Source of the DNA: an uncultured Acidocella sp.
GTDB lineage: Bacteria; Pseudomonadota; Alphaproteobacteria; Acetobacterales; Acetobacteraceae
DNA: 64,000 nt
Assembly (NCBI RefSeq): GCF_946222605.1
Contig: NZ_CAMIIE010000011.1
Coordinates: forward strand, 1 to 64,000
Direction: 5' to 3'
Each line of letters begins with the position of its first letter. Position 1 is the first letter of the stretch. The notes below the pieces were generated by a model that searched no databases, was not told the DNA's origin, and saw nothing but the letters and a program-made list of their open reading frames with translations. Below, piece after piece: positions 15,219 to 23,131 of the stretch. Made by a program: the position numbers and the translations under genes.

Positions 15219-16238
15219 TTAACCCAGCCTTGGGCTGGCGCGCCCGGCACGGGTGATGACGACCACGCCGTCCCCCGCCTCGACCATCAGCTCCGGCCCG
15301 GGGCGGCTGATCGTCTCGCCGCCGCGCCGGTTCAGCCCGACCACGAACAGCGTTCCCTCCGCCCCGCGCTCGATCTGCCCGACACTCTGCCCGGCATAGG
15401 GGCTGCCCGCCGCCACAGGCAGAATCTCAAGCTCCAGCCCCAGCGTGCGCAGGCCGGTGCCCAGCACCTGCATCGGCACCGAATCCGTCAGCGCCGCGCT
15501 GCGCGGGAACAGGATCAGCTGGGCAATGCGCTCAGCGCCGATATGGGTCGGCTCCACCACCGCGCTCGCCCCAGCGCGCAGCAGCTTGCTCTTGGTGCTG
15601 GCCGCCTCGCCGCGGGCGATGATCTCGATATCGGGATTGAGATTGCGTGCCGAGAGGGTGATAAACACATTCACCGCGTCATTTGGCACCACGCAGGCCA
15701 GTGCCCGCGCCCGGCGCACCCCGGCCTCCTCCAGCACCTGCTCATCCGTGGCATCGCCCGCCAGCGTCAGATGCCCGCGCTCGGCCGCCTCCGCCAGCTT
15801 CGCCTCCTCGCGGTCCAGGATCAGAAATTCCGCCCCGCCCGCCTTCAGCTCATCCGCCAGCATATGGCCGATGCGCCCATAACCGCAGACAATCACATGC
15901 CCGCTCATTCTGCCGATCTGCGATTTCATCCGCCGATGCCCCAATAATTGCTGGATCTGCCCGAAGGTGATGAACTGCACCAGCGCACCGGTGAGGAAGA
16001 TCATGCCGGTACAGCCGAGCATGATCGTCGCCAGCGTGATCGCGCGCAATTCCGGTGTCGCGATCGGGTGCACCTCGTCATAGCCGACGGTGAACACCGT
16101 GATGATCACGAAATAGAACGCATCGCCGAGACTCCAGCCGGCGAGGCTGAAGGCGAACGTGGCGGCCAGCACCACCGCCGCCATGAAACACAGCCCGCCG
16201 ATCAGGTTGCGGGCCGGGCTGTCGGTGAAATGTCTCAT
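15219..16238 (-). CDS. Two-transmembrane potassium channel with RCK/TrkA domains
   Basis: A 339-residue channel subunit. TM1 is about residues 12-34, the pore loop carries the K+ selectivity filter TVGY (50-53, in TVGYDEVHP), and TM2 is about 68-92. A TrkA-N/RCK domain follows (HVIVCGYGRIGHML nucleotide-binding turn near 115), then a TrkA-C domain (DGVVVITRAG end). The layout matches MthK/GsuK-like gated channels. It lies downstream of citrate synthase on the same strand, but a strong terminator separates them. The gating ligand (nucleotide or Ca2+) cannot be read from sequence. Confidence 0.88.
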   Translation of the reverse strand: MRHFTDSPARNLIGGLCFMAAVVLAATFAFSLAGWSLGDAFYFVIITVFTVGYDEVHPIATPELRAITLATIMLGCTGMIFLTGALVQFITFGQIQQLLGHRRMKSQIGRMSGHVIVCGYGRIGHMLADELKAGGAEFLILDREEAKLAEAAERGHLTLAGDATDEQVLEEAGVRRARALACVVPNDAVNVFITLSARNLNPDIEIIARGEAASTKSKLLRAGASAVVEPTHIGAERIAQLILFPRSAALTDSVPMQVLGTGLRTLGLELEILPVAAGSPYAGQSVGQIERGAEGTLFVVGLNRRGGETISRPGPELMVEAGDGVVVITRAGRASPRLG

Positions 16239-16249
16239 GACACGGGCAA

Positions 16250-16285
16250 AATAAAACCCTTTCGCGGGCGGGCCGCGAAAGGGTT
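16250..16285 (-). terminator. Intrinsic terminator of citrate synthase
   Basis: A perfect 13-bp stem (16255-16267 with 16273-16285, arms AACCCTTTCGCGG/CCGCGAAAGGGTT) and a 5-base loop are followed on the minus strand by TTTATTTTG. It is 30 bases past the gltA stop and just before the channel gene, so the two are probably separate transcripts. Confidence 0.85.
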
Positions 16286-16314
16286 GCTCTGCGCTTGTGG
16301 CAGGCGGGCCAGGG

Positions 16315-17625
16315 TCAGCCCCGCTTGTCGAGCGGCACGTAGTCGCGCTGCGGGGCGCCGGTATAGATCTGACGCGGACGGCCGATGCGGTTGGTCGGGT
16401 CCTCGATCATTTCCTTCCACTGGCTGATCCAGCCCACCGTGCGCGCCAGCGCGAAGATCGGGGTGAACATCGTGGTCGGGAAGCCCATCGCGCTCAGGAT
16501 GATGCCGGAATAGAAATCCACGTTCGGGTAGAGCTTGCGGGAGACGAAATAATCGTCGTGCAGCGCGATCTTCTCCAGCTCCATCGCCAGATCCAGCATC
16601 GGGCTGTCCTTGATGCCGAGCTCGCCCAGCACTTCGTGGCAGGTCTTCTGCATGATCTTCGCGCGCGGGTCGAAATTCTTATAGACGCGATGGCCAAAGC
16701 CCATCAGCTTCACGCCGGAATTCTTGTCCTTCACCTGCTCGATGAAGGCCGGAATGTTATCCTTGTGGCCGATTTCGGCGAGCATCTTCAGCACGGCCTC
16801 GTTGGCGCCGCCATGGGCGGGGCCCCAGAGCGAGGCGATGCCGGCGGCGATGCAGGCGAACGGGTTGGCGCCGGTGGAGCCGGAGAGACGCACCGTGGAG
16901 GTGGAGGCGTTCTGCTCATGGTCGGCGTGCAGAATCAGGATCCGCTCCATCGCCTTGGTCAGCACCGGGTTGGGCTTGTAATCCTCGGCCGGAACGGCGT
17001 GGAACATATACAGGAAGTTTTCCGCGTAGGAGTAATCGTTGCGCGGATACACGAAAGGCTGGCCGACATTATATTTATGCGCCCAGGCGGTGATCGTCGG
17101 CATTTTCGCGATCAGCCGGAAGGCGGAGATTTCGCGCTGACGCTCATCGTGGATGTCGATGCTGTCGGGATAGAAGGCGGACATGGCGCCGACCACCGAG
17201 CAGAGCATCGCCATCGGGTGCGCGTCGCGGCGGAAGCCGTTCCAGAAATTGCGGATCTGCTCATGCAGCATGGTGTGGCGGGTGACGCCGTGGGTGAATT
17301 TTTCCAGCTCCGGCGCGGTCGGCAGGGCGCCGAAAAGCAGCAGATAGGCGACTTCCAAGAAGGAGGAATGCTCGGCCAGCTGGTCGATCGGGTAGCCGCG
17401 ATGCAGCAGCACGCCCTCGTCGCCGTCGATATAGGTGATCGAGCTTTCGCAGGAGGCAGTGGAGCCATAGCTCGGATCGAAGGTGAAGATGCCCAGCTCG
17501 CTCTGGAGCTTGCGGACATCCATGCAGTCCGTGCCGAGCGAACCGCCCAGCACCGGCAGCTCGGCCTGCTTGTTGTTGAACGTAAGCGTTGCCGTGCCGA
17601 CCTGTTTGGTCTCGGTTTGAGCCAT
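16315..17625 (-). CDS. gltA: Citrate synthase
   Basis: A 436-residue type II (hexameric) citrate synthase that condenses acetyl-CoA with oxaloacetate. The catalytic histidines are in WGPAHGGANEA and GFGHRVYKN, and the catalytic Asp is in VDFYSGI. The N-terminal beta domain (ATLTFNNKQAELPVL) typical of GltA is present. GAAGGTGA lies shortly before the ATG at 17625, which is better than the GTG three codons upstream. It is followed by a strong terminator and preceded by a long leader region. Confidence 0.96.
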   Translation of the reverse strand: MAQTETKQVGTATLTFNNKQAELPVLGGSLGTDCMDVRKLQSELGIFTFDPSYGSTASCESSITYIDGDEGVLLHRGYPIDQLAEHSSFLEVAYLLLFGALPTAPELEKFTHGVTRHTMLHEQIRNFWNGFRRDAHPMAMLCSVVGAMSAFYPDSIDIHDERQREISAFRLIAKMPTITAWAHKYNVGQPFVYPRNDYSYAENFLYMFHAVPAEDYKPNPVLTKAMERILILHADHEQNASTSTVRLSGSTGANPFACIAAGIASLWGPAHGGANEAVLKMLAEIGHKDNIPAFIEQVKDKNSGVKLMGFGHRVYKNFDPRAKIMQKTCHEVLGELGIKDSPMLDLAMELEKIALHDDYFVSRKLYPNVDFYSGIILSAMGFPTTMFTPIFALARTVGWISQWKEMIEDPTNRIGRPRQIYTGAPQRDYVPLDKRG

Positions 17626-17656
17626 GTGCTTCACCTTCTATTTTGACTTTTAGGGG

Positions 17657-17679
17657 CGTCGGGAAAGGCGATCCCGACG
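17657..17679. other. Hairpin in the gltA leader
   Basis: An 8-bp stem (CGTCGGGA/TCCCGACG) with a 7-base loop lies 32 bases upstream of the gltA ATG. It could affect mRNA stability or translation. Further upstream on the minus strand TTTACA and TAACGC, 17 bp apart, are a weak promoter candidate. Confidence 0.35.
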
Positions 17680-17946
17680 GGACGAAACTGATGCAGCGTT
17701 ATTCAATCCGCCGTCCCGTGTAAAGCCAGTGTGCCGCGCCGCAGCATGGCAGCCCCTCCAGAGCAGGGCGTTGAAATGGTTATGAGCCTTACCGGGGCAT
17801 TTCCCGCAATGCCGCAATTTCGCCGTAAATGGTTCAAATCGCAGATGAAAGCCGGAGGCTTGCGACAGGTTGCCGTGCGGCAGGGCTGCGCGCAACGCAT
17901 AAGCGCCCTCGCAGTCCCCGCGTCCCGTCGCAAAAATTCTCAGGCC
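17680..17946. other. Gene-free stretch upstream of gltA
   Basis: Three short frames occur here on both strands, but none has a ribosome site, family resemblance or coherent codon use. The stretch probably holds the gltA promoter. I see no RNA gene in it. Confidence 0.5.
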
Positions 17947-18050
17947 TAGAGCATCAAGCTTTTAGCTTGATGCTCTAAATTTTGTTTTAGCGCGCAATTT
18001 CATGTGTTTATTTTGACGCTGGCGCGTCAACCTAAACACATATTGCTCTA
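17947..18050. repeat. Family B 104-bp palindromic repeat, copy 1
   Basis: The element is bounded by TAGAGCA (17947) and TGCTCTA (ending 18050). It opens with a perfect 14-bp stem, TAGAGCATCAAGCT with AGCTTGATGCTCTA, and a TTT loop (17947-17977). A second hairpin follows (18003-18040) with arms TGTGTTTA/TAAACACA and TTGACGC/GCGTCAA. Copy 2 at 47192 is the same length and differs at two positions. Confidence 0.85.
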
Positions 18051-18093
18051 AGCTTTCGAGGCGGTCACGGCAGCGGAACCTTCGCCGCCATCG

Positions 18094-18108
18094 CCCAAAA
18101 ACTTTTTA
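18094..18108. repeat. Family A terminal half-repeat
   Basis: CCCAAAAACTTTTTA matches the right end of family A and lies 14 bases past the cysH stop, without the rest of the element. It may be a remnant. Confidence 0.45.
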
Positions 18109-18122
18109 TATCAATATCTTGT

Positions 18123-18836
18123 TTAGACCTCGAAACTCAGTTCCTCGGGCCAGTCCGGTTTGGTCATGGCGCGGGGCATATGGATGCCGCATTCCGTTTT
18201 CGCCTTGCCGGCCCAGCGGCCGGAACGCTTATCGGCGCCGGGCAGCGGCTTCATCGTGCAGGTGGCGCAGCCGATGGAGCTATAGCCTTCCGCCTGCAGC
18301 GGATGCGCCGGCAGGTCATGCGCCGGGAAATAGGCTGCCAGCATCGCATCGTCCCAGAAGGCCAGCGGGTTGATGGTGATGCGCCCATCCGCGCCGGTTT
18401 CCTGCAGCTGCAGCTGCGCGCGGGTGGCGGACTGGCCGCGCTTGCGCCCGGTGATCCAGGCGCTGAACCCCTCCAGCGCGTCGTCCAGCGGGTTGGTCTT
18501 GCGGATGGCGCAGCACAGATCCGGGTCTTTCTCCCAAAGCCGGCCATCGGGATCATAGGCGGCGAGCTGCTTGCCCGAAGGGCGGATGGAGCGCACCCCG
18601 GTGAGGCCGAGCCGGGCGATCAGCGTGTCCCGATAGGCCAGCGTTTCGGGGAATAATTTGCCGGTATCGAGGAAGATCACCGGCAGGCCGGGGTCGATCT
18701 GCGCCACCATGTGCAACAAAATCGCGGACTCGGTCCCAAAGGAAGACACCAGCGCGATCTGCCCCGGGAATTGCCGGGTCATCGCCTCGCGCAAAACGGA
18801 CAAGGCATCGGTATTGAGAGGCAGGCTGTCGGGCAT
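18123..18836 (-). CDS. cysH: Assimilatory adenylylsulfate (APS) reductase, thioredoxin-dependent
   Basis: 237 residues that reduce activated sulfate to sulfite in the cytoplasm. The cysteine pairs Cys108-Cys109 and Cys190-x2-Cys193, plus the catalytic ECGIH (Cys216), are those of the [4Fe-4S] APS reductases rather than of PAPS reductases. The P-loop-like SSFGTESA and the VIFLDTGKLFPETL stretch fit the family. The ATG at 18836 is chosen because the frame's first codon at 18902 would overlap the upstream gene. It follows the siroheme-type gene by 38 bases as the second gene of a sulfate-assimilation operon; the usual cysI/nirA gene is not here. Confidence 0.9.
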   Translation of the reverse strand: MPDSLPLNTDALSVLREAMTRQFPGQIALVSSFGTESAILLHMVAQIDPGLPVIFLDTGKLFPETLAYRDTLIARLGLTGVRSIRPSGKQLAAYDPDGRLWEKDPDLCCAIRKTNPLDDALEGFSAWITGRKRGQSATRAQLQLQETGADGRITINPLAFWDDAMLAAYFPAHDLPAHPLQAEGYSSIGCATCTMKPLPGADKRSGRWAGKAKTECGIHMPRAMTKPDWPEELSFEV

Positions 18837-18874
18837 TTTGGATCGTCCAGGAAAAGAGTGCAACCGGATCGGGG

Positions 18875-19444
18875 CTATTTTGATTTCGGGCAGGAGAGCC
18901 AACAGCTCTGCTCGACAATGTCGTCAATGCGCCTGGCGGCTTCCGGCATCGGCACATGCTCCGCCTGCCAGCCCTGGCGCAGCGCCGCGATCTCCTTCAC
19001 CCGCGCCGCCCAGCTTTCCGGAAAACAGGCCTCCAGCCGCCGGCGCAGCGCGCCCGCGAGGCCGGGCGCCTGGCCGCCGGTGGAGATGGTGAGCAGGAAA
19101 TCCCCGCGGCGGATTTCCGCGACCGAGTTGAAATCGCAGAATTCCGGCACGTCCTCGACATTGACGAGCACATTCGCCGCGCGCGCCGCCTCGGCCAGCG
19201 GGCGGTATTGCGCTGGCTCCAGACCCACCATCCACAGCATATGCCAGCCCGCAACCTCATCCGGGCGGGGCAGCCGGTTCAGCCCCTCCCCACCGGCCGC
19301 ATCCAGGATGGCCGGGTCCGTGCTGAACACCGAAAGCCGCTGCGCCCCGGCCGCGCGCAGGCCGCGCAGGCGGCGCAAGGCCGGCGCCCCCACGCCAGCC
19401 AAGGCGAGGTTCAGGCGGGAAGGGTTGAGAGCCAATGGGATCAT
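18875..19444 (-). CDS. Precorrin-2 dehydrogenase / sirohydrochlorin ferrochelatase-like domain protein (siroheme synthesis)
   Basis: A 189-residue protein matching the N-terminal (Met8p-like) part of siroheme synthase: NVEDVPEFCDFNSVAEIRRG, LLTISTGGQAPGLAGALRRRLE. It should oxidise precorrin-2 and insert iron to make siroheme, the cofactor of sulfite reductase, which suits its place before cysH. The methyltransferase half of CysG is absent. The nucleotide-binding glycine motif is modified (LAGVGAPALRR instead of GGGxVAxRK), so activity should be checked. No clear ribosome site is seen; the leader is AT-rich. Confidence 0.82.
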   Translation of the reverse strand: MIPLALNPSRLNLALAGVGAPALRRLRGLRAAGAQRLSVFSTDPAILDAAGGEGLNRLPRPDEVAGWHMLWMVGLEPAQYRPLAEAARAANVLVNVEDVPEFCDFNSVAEIRRGDFLLTISTGGQAPGLAGALRRRLEACFPESWAARVKEIAALRQGWQAEHVPMPEAARRIDDIVEQSCWLSCPKSK

Positions 19445-19630
19445 AGGGATTTAGAAAAGCATTTTACCGGCAGTTGCAATATCCCGCTGAAAATAAGGAT
19501 TTCCTGCCAAACCTCAGGGGCTGAAAAAAATAATTTTGTTGAAATCGCGCATGCGGGACAAACAAAACCCAAAATACCCTGTAGATATATAGAGATTATC
19601 CGGTTTTTAATCTAACGCCTCGGCGCGGGT
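19445..19630. other. AT-rich intergenic leader of the siroheme/cysH operon
   Basis: About 186 bases, much richer in A and T than the surroundings, lie between the histidine kinase stop and the siroheme-gene start, both on the minus strand. The operon promoter and a sulfur-control site (CysB-like) would be expected here. I cannot name a site with confidence. Confidence 0.45.
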
Positions 19631-21058
19631 TCAGGCGCGCAAGGGCACGTCCTGCAATTCCGGCGTGGTCAGATCCATGCGGAATATCGTGCCGGCGGGG
19701 CCGGTGCGCAGCATCACCAGCTCGCCGCCATGGGCGCGGATCAGGTCGCGGGCGATGGCCAGCCCCAGCCCGGTGCCGCCGCTGCGGGCCGAGCCGCTGA
19801 AAGGGCGGAACAGATTGGCCTGGGCCCGCGCCGGCAGGCCGGGCCCGTTATCGCTCACCAGCAGACGGGTGTGGGAGGTTTCCGTCTCGGTGCTCAGCGT
19901 GATGCGGGTCGCCCCGGCCTCGGCGGCGTTGCGGATCAGGTTGGCGAGAACGCGGTAGAGCTGCTCCTGGTCAAGCAGCAGCACCAGCGCCTCAGGCACC
20001 TGGTTGACCACGCTCCAGCCGCCATCCTCCGGCACCAGGCTCTGCGCCACCTCATCCACCAGCGCATGCAGTCGCACCGGTGTGCGGTTGACCGGCGGCG
20101 GCCCCTCGCGTGCGAAATCGACCGTCCTGGCGACAAACTGGGTGGCGCGCTCGACGGCGGGGACCAAGGTGCGGGTGGCGCGCTGGACCAACGGGTCCTG
20201 CACGTCCTGCAGCCGGTCCGCGACCAGCAGCGCGGAGGAAAGGATGTTGCGCAGATCATGCGCGATCTTGGCGACCGAGGTGCCGACGGCGGCGAGCCGC
20301 GCATTGCGCCACAGCGCGGCGCGCAGCTCATCCTGCATGATTTTCAGCTCCGCGGCGGCGCGGGCGATGTCGTCCTTCGGGTCGGCGGCCATCTGGTCGA
20401 GGGCGGCGCTGCCCTGCTCCTCCGGGGATTCACGGAAATGAATGATCGCCGAAATCAGCACCTCCATCGGCCGCACCAGCAGCCAGTTGAGCACGGCATA
20501 GACCAGCAGCCCGGTCAGCAGCGCCACCACCAGGGCGAAATCGAAGCCGTTGCGGGCATAGTCCACCAGTTCGAGCGCCAGCGGCCTGGTATCGACCCAG
20601 ACTTCCAGCATCGCGCCATCGATATCACGGTCCGGCGCCAGCACGATCTCCTCGCGCGGCGCGCTGCCCGTCAATTGCCGCAGGGCGCGGCCGATGCTGG
20701 TGAAAAACCCTTCACCGGCCGGGGCGATCAGCAGGGCGCCGCGTGGCACCGGCGCATCGGTCTGCCAGCGCAGCGTTTGATGGTCCCGCATCAACAGCTT
20801 GATCTGCTGCAGCCCGGCATGGCGGAGAATTTCGTCGATGGCGGCGGCGGAGGGGCGTTGCAGCAACGCATAAGAGGCCAGCCGCGCTTCAATGACGCGC
20901 TGTTCCAGCCATTGCTGCCGGCGGTGGCCAAGCCCCGGCAGCAGCACCAGCAGATCCATCAGCAGAATGGCAATGACCGTGACCCAAAGCACCTTGGAGG
21001 ACAGGGAAGCCGGCTGCGGCCGAAAATTCATCTGCCGCAGGCGCTTCAGCCAGATCAT
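19631..21058 (-). CDS. Orphan membrane sensor histidine kinase
   Basis: 475 residues. TM1 is about 23-42, a periplasmic sensor region runs to about 170, TM2 is about 172-195, then a HAMP-like linker. The H box is VAKIAHDLRN with His267, and the ATPase has LYRVLANLIRNAAEAG, VSDNGPGLP and GGTGLGLAIARDL. The sensor region has no recognised fold. The ATG overlaps the patatin stop by 4 bases (ATGA), so both come from one mRNA with coupled translation. No response regulator lies within the window, so its partner is unknown. Confidence 0.88.
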   Translation of the reverse strand: MIWLKRLRQMNFRPQPASLSSKVLWVTVIAILLMDLLVLLPGLGHRRQQWLEQRVIEARLASYALLQRPSAAAIDEILRHAGLQQIKLLMRDHQTLRWQTDAPVPRGALLIAPAGEGFFTSIGRALRQLTGSAPREEIVLAPDRDIDGAMLEVWVDTRPLALELVDYARNGFDFALVVALLTGLLVYAVLNWLLVRPMEVLISAIIHFRESPEEQGSAALDQMAADPKDDIARAAAELKIMQDELRAALWRNARLAAVGTSVAKIAHDLRNILSSALLVADRLQDVQDPLVQRATRTLVPAVERATQFVARTVDFAREGPPPVNRTPVRLHALVDEVAQSLVPEDGGWSVVNQVPEALVLLLDQEQLYRVLANLIRNAAEAGATRITLSTETETSHTRLLVSDNGPGLPARAQANLFRPFSGSARSGGTGLGLAIARDLIRAHGGELVMLRTGPAGTIFRMDLTTPELQDVPLRA

Positions 21059-21993
21059 TCGCTGTGCAACGCTCGCTCGGCAGCCTCGCGGCCGGCGGCG
21101 AACAGCGCCTCCAGGAAGGGGCGGTCGGTATTCAGCTTGGAATTGAGCGGGTGGCGGGCCAGCGCCGCATCGGCGCTGACCTCGATCAGCTGCACCCGCC
21201 TTGGCAGCAGCGCCAGCTCAGCGTCCAGCGGCGCCTGGAAGGCGATTTCGTGCAGCCTGTGCACGATGTCGGCGGTGGCGGTGGGCACGCCGGGGCGCCG
21301 GCGCGGCTGCGCGCGGATCAGCACCAGCCGCTCCGGCGCCGGCTCCAGCACCGGCGCGAGCGGCGGGTTGCAGCTATAGCCGCCATCCCAATAATGCCGG
21401 CCGCCGATCGTCACGGTGGGAAACATCATCGGGATGCAGGCCGAGGCCAGCAAGGCCTCGACGCCGATCTCGGCATTGCTGAAAATCGCCGCCTCGCCGC
21501 TTTCCACGTCGGTGGCGCCGACATAGAGGCGCGCCGCATCGGGCGCGCGCAGCGCGGCGACATCCAGCAGCTCACGCAGCAGCGGCTCCAGCGGATTCTG
21601 GCCGAGCGGGTTGAGCACGCCGGGGTCGAACATCCGCAGCGCCTGGGTCAGCCCGCTCCAGGCAAAATCATTGCTGAAGGCCTTGGTGGTGTCCCACATC
21701 CAGTCCAGCGGCGTGGTGGGGATATTGCCGAGCAGATTGCCCTCCATCACCCGGCCCCAGAGCCGCGCAACGGCGGCGCGCGCGCCAGAGGGGCCGGCCT
21801 TCACCATCCCCTGCACCGCCATCGCCGCGATCATCGCGCCCGAGGAGACGCCGGTGACGGCGTCGAAGCTCAGCCCCTCCTCCAGCAGCCGGTCCAGAGC
21901 GCCCCAGGTGAAGGCGCCATGCGCGCCGCCGCCCTGCAAGGCGAGAACGGTACGTGGGCGGGCAGCGAACAAATTCTTCATCTCGATCACCAT
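21055..21993 (-). CDS. Patatin-like phospholipase
   Basis: A 312-residue serine lipid hydrolase with the catalytic dyad: oxyanion loop GGGAHG (21-26), nucleophile Ser50 in GVSSG, and Asp in YWDGGYSCNPPL. There is no signal peptide, so it is probably cytoplasmic or membrane-associated, or a secreted effector without a classical signal. It is translationally coupled to the histidine kinase downstream, which suggests that lipid turnover and envelope sensing are linked. An in-frame ATG four codons in (MKNLF) is an alternative start. Confidence 0.88.
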   Translation of the reverse strand: MVIEMKNLFAARPRTVLALQGGGAHGAFTWGALDRLLEEGLSFDAVTGVSSGAMIAAMAVQGMVKAGPSGARAAVARLWGRVMEGNLLGNIPTTPLDWMWDTTKAFSNDFAWSGLTQALRMFDPGVLNPLGQNPLEPLLRELLDVAALRAPDAARLYVGATDVESGEAAIFSNAEIGVEALLASACIPMMFPTVTIGGRHYWDGGYSCNPPLAPVLEPAPERLVLIRAQPRRRPGVPTATADIVHRLHEIAFQAPLDAELALLPRRVQLIEVSADAALARHPLNSKLNTDRPFLEALFAAGREAAERALHSE

Positions 21994-22284
21994 TCTGTGA
22001 CCGGAAACAACCGGCTTGGCAAATTTTTACATCTCGAATGTTCAGGGCGGAGAAGCCGAAGGGAGGTTGGCGAACCGGTTCGCCGGGGGCGGCAAAAGGC
22101 GGGGAAGCAGATGCCGCCGAGTCGGCCCGGACCAGGAGATCAGCCCCTCGCCCCCGCCATGGCCCGCGCGGCAACCGGCGCGAAGCTGCTCATCGCGGGC
22201 AGCTTTGTGATGCTTTCCTGAATTCGACAGGGCATCAGAATTGGGTGTTGCAACGCCATCTTGCCGCACCCAGCGCCTGCGCGA
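21994..22284. other. Gene-free stretch upstream of rpmH
   Basis: Short frames on both strands lack ribosome sites and family resemblance. I see no DnaA-box cluster and no convincing RNA gene. The patatin-kinase promoter (minus strand) must lie at its left end. Confidence 0.5.
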
Positions 22285-22314
22285 TTGACGCGGCGGTGCT
22301 GCCCCGCCTATACC
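22285..22314 (+). promoter_or_regulatory. Promoter of the rpmH-rnpA cluster
   Basis: TTGACG (22285-22290), an 18-bp spacer and TATACC (22309-22314) form a good sigma-70-type promoter about 70 bases before the rpmH start, giving a leader of roughly 65 bases. Confidence 0.65.
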
Positions 22315-22384
22315 CCGCCAACCCCGCCGGACCAGGGATGGCCCGGTGAACGCTATTGTTTGTAAATTGCCGGAGTAGAATGCC

Positions 22385-22519
22385 GTGAAACGGACCTATC
22401 AACCTTCCAAACTCGTCCGCAAGCGCCGGCACGGGTTCCGCGCCCGCATGGCGACGGTCGGCGGCCGCAAGGTCATCGCCAACCGCCGCGCCAAGGGCCG
22501 CGCCAAGCTCTCCGCCTGA
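22385..22519 (+). CDS. rpmH: 50S ribosomal protein L34
   Basis: A 44-residue, very basic ribosomal protein starting MKRTYQPSKLVRKRRHGFRA and ending NRRAKGRAKLSA, the canonical L34 sequence. It starts at GTG (22385), with GGAG about ten bases upstream. It opens the conserved rpmH-rnpA-yidD-yidC-engB cluster. It was found by reading the sequence directly because it is so short. Confidence 0.97.
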   Translation: MKRTYQPSKLVRKRRHGFRARMATVGGRKVIANRRAKGRAKLSA

Positions 22520-22542
22520 TCGCGCGCCCACGCGCGCCGCTT

Positions 22543-22896
22543 ATGCCCATGGCCACCGCCCAAACACCGCCCGCCCGGCTGACCCGGCGCGCCGCGTTTT
22601 TGCGCCTGGCGGCCAAGGGCAGGAAAACCGCCAAGCACGGCTTCGTGCTGCAGGCCGTCCAGGACGGCCAGGCGGAGAGCGTGCGTGTGGGCTACACGGC
22701 CACGAAGAAAATCGGTAACGCCGTCTGCCGTAACCGCGCCAAGCGCCGGTTGCGGGAGGCGGCGCGTCTGGTTTTGGCCGGCCGCGAGCTGCCCGGTGTC
22801 GAGCTGGTGCTGATCGCCCGGCGCGAGACCGGCGAGATGGAATTCGCGCGGCTGACGCAGAATCTGCGCCGCGCGCTGGACGAGGTGCTGGCATGA
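22543..22896 (+). CDS. rnpA: Ribonuclease P protein component
   Basis: The 117-residue protein subunit of RNase P, which helps the RNA subunit trim tRNA 5' leaders. The conserved RNR motif is VCRNRAKRRLREAARL, preceded by VGYTATKKIGNAV. Length is normal. The start is ambiguous between two Met codons at the N terminus. It follows rpmH by 23 bases and overlaps yidD by 4 bases (ATGA). Confidence 0.94.
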   Translation: MPMATAQTPPARLTRRAAFLRLAAKGRKTAKHGFVLQAVQDGQAESVRVGYTATKKIGNAVCRNRAKRRLREAARLVLAGRELPGVELVLIARRETGEMEFARLTQNLRRALDEVLA

Positions 22897-23126
22897 GCCC
22901 GGCCGCCTTACTGCTCTCAGGTGCCGTGCGCGCCTATGAGCTGACGCTGCGCCCGGTGATCGGCGCCAATTGCCGCTTCTACCCCTCCTGCAGCGCCTAT
23001 GCGCGCGAGGCGCTGGCCTGCCATGGGGCGGGCCGTGGCAGCCTGCTCGCGGCAAAGCGCATCCTGCGCTGCCACCCTTTCAATGCCGGCGGATACGACC
23101 CGGTTCCCACCCCGAAGGATAGCTGA
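22893..23126 (+). CDS. yidD: Membrane protein insertion efficiency factor YidD
   Basis: 77 residues with the family pattern YELTLRPVIGANCRFYPSCSAYAREAL and a conserved late cysteine (RILRCHPFNAGGYDPVP). It is a small amphipathic inner-membrane-associated protein that assists YidC. It starts inside the end of rnpA (ATGA) and is followed by yidC after 5 bases. Confidence 0.95.
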   Translation: MSPAALLLSGAVRAYELTLRPVIGANCRFYPSCSAYAREALACHGAGRGSLLAAKRILRCHPFNAGGYDPVPTPKDS

Positions 23127-23131
23127 CCCTG

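Noticed and set aside
17650..17949. Short frames on both strands upstream of gltA
   Set aside because: No ribosome sites, no family resemblance, inconsistent codon use; the area is more likely promoter and leader.
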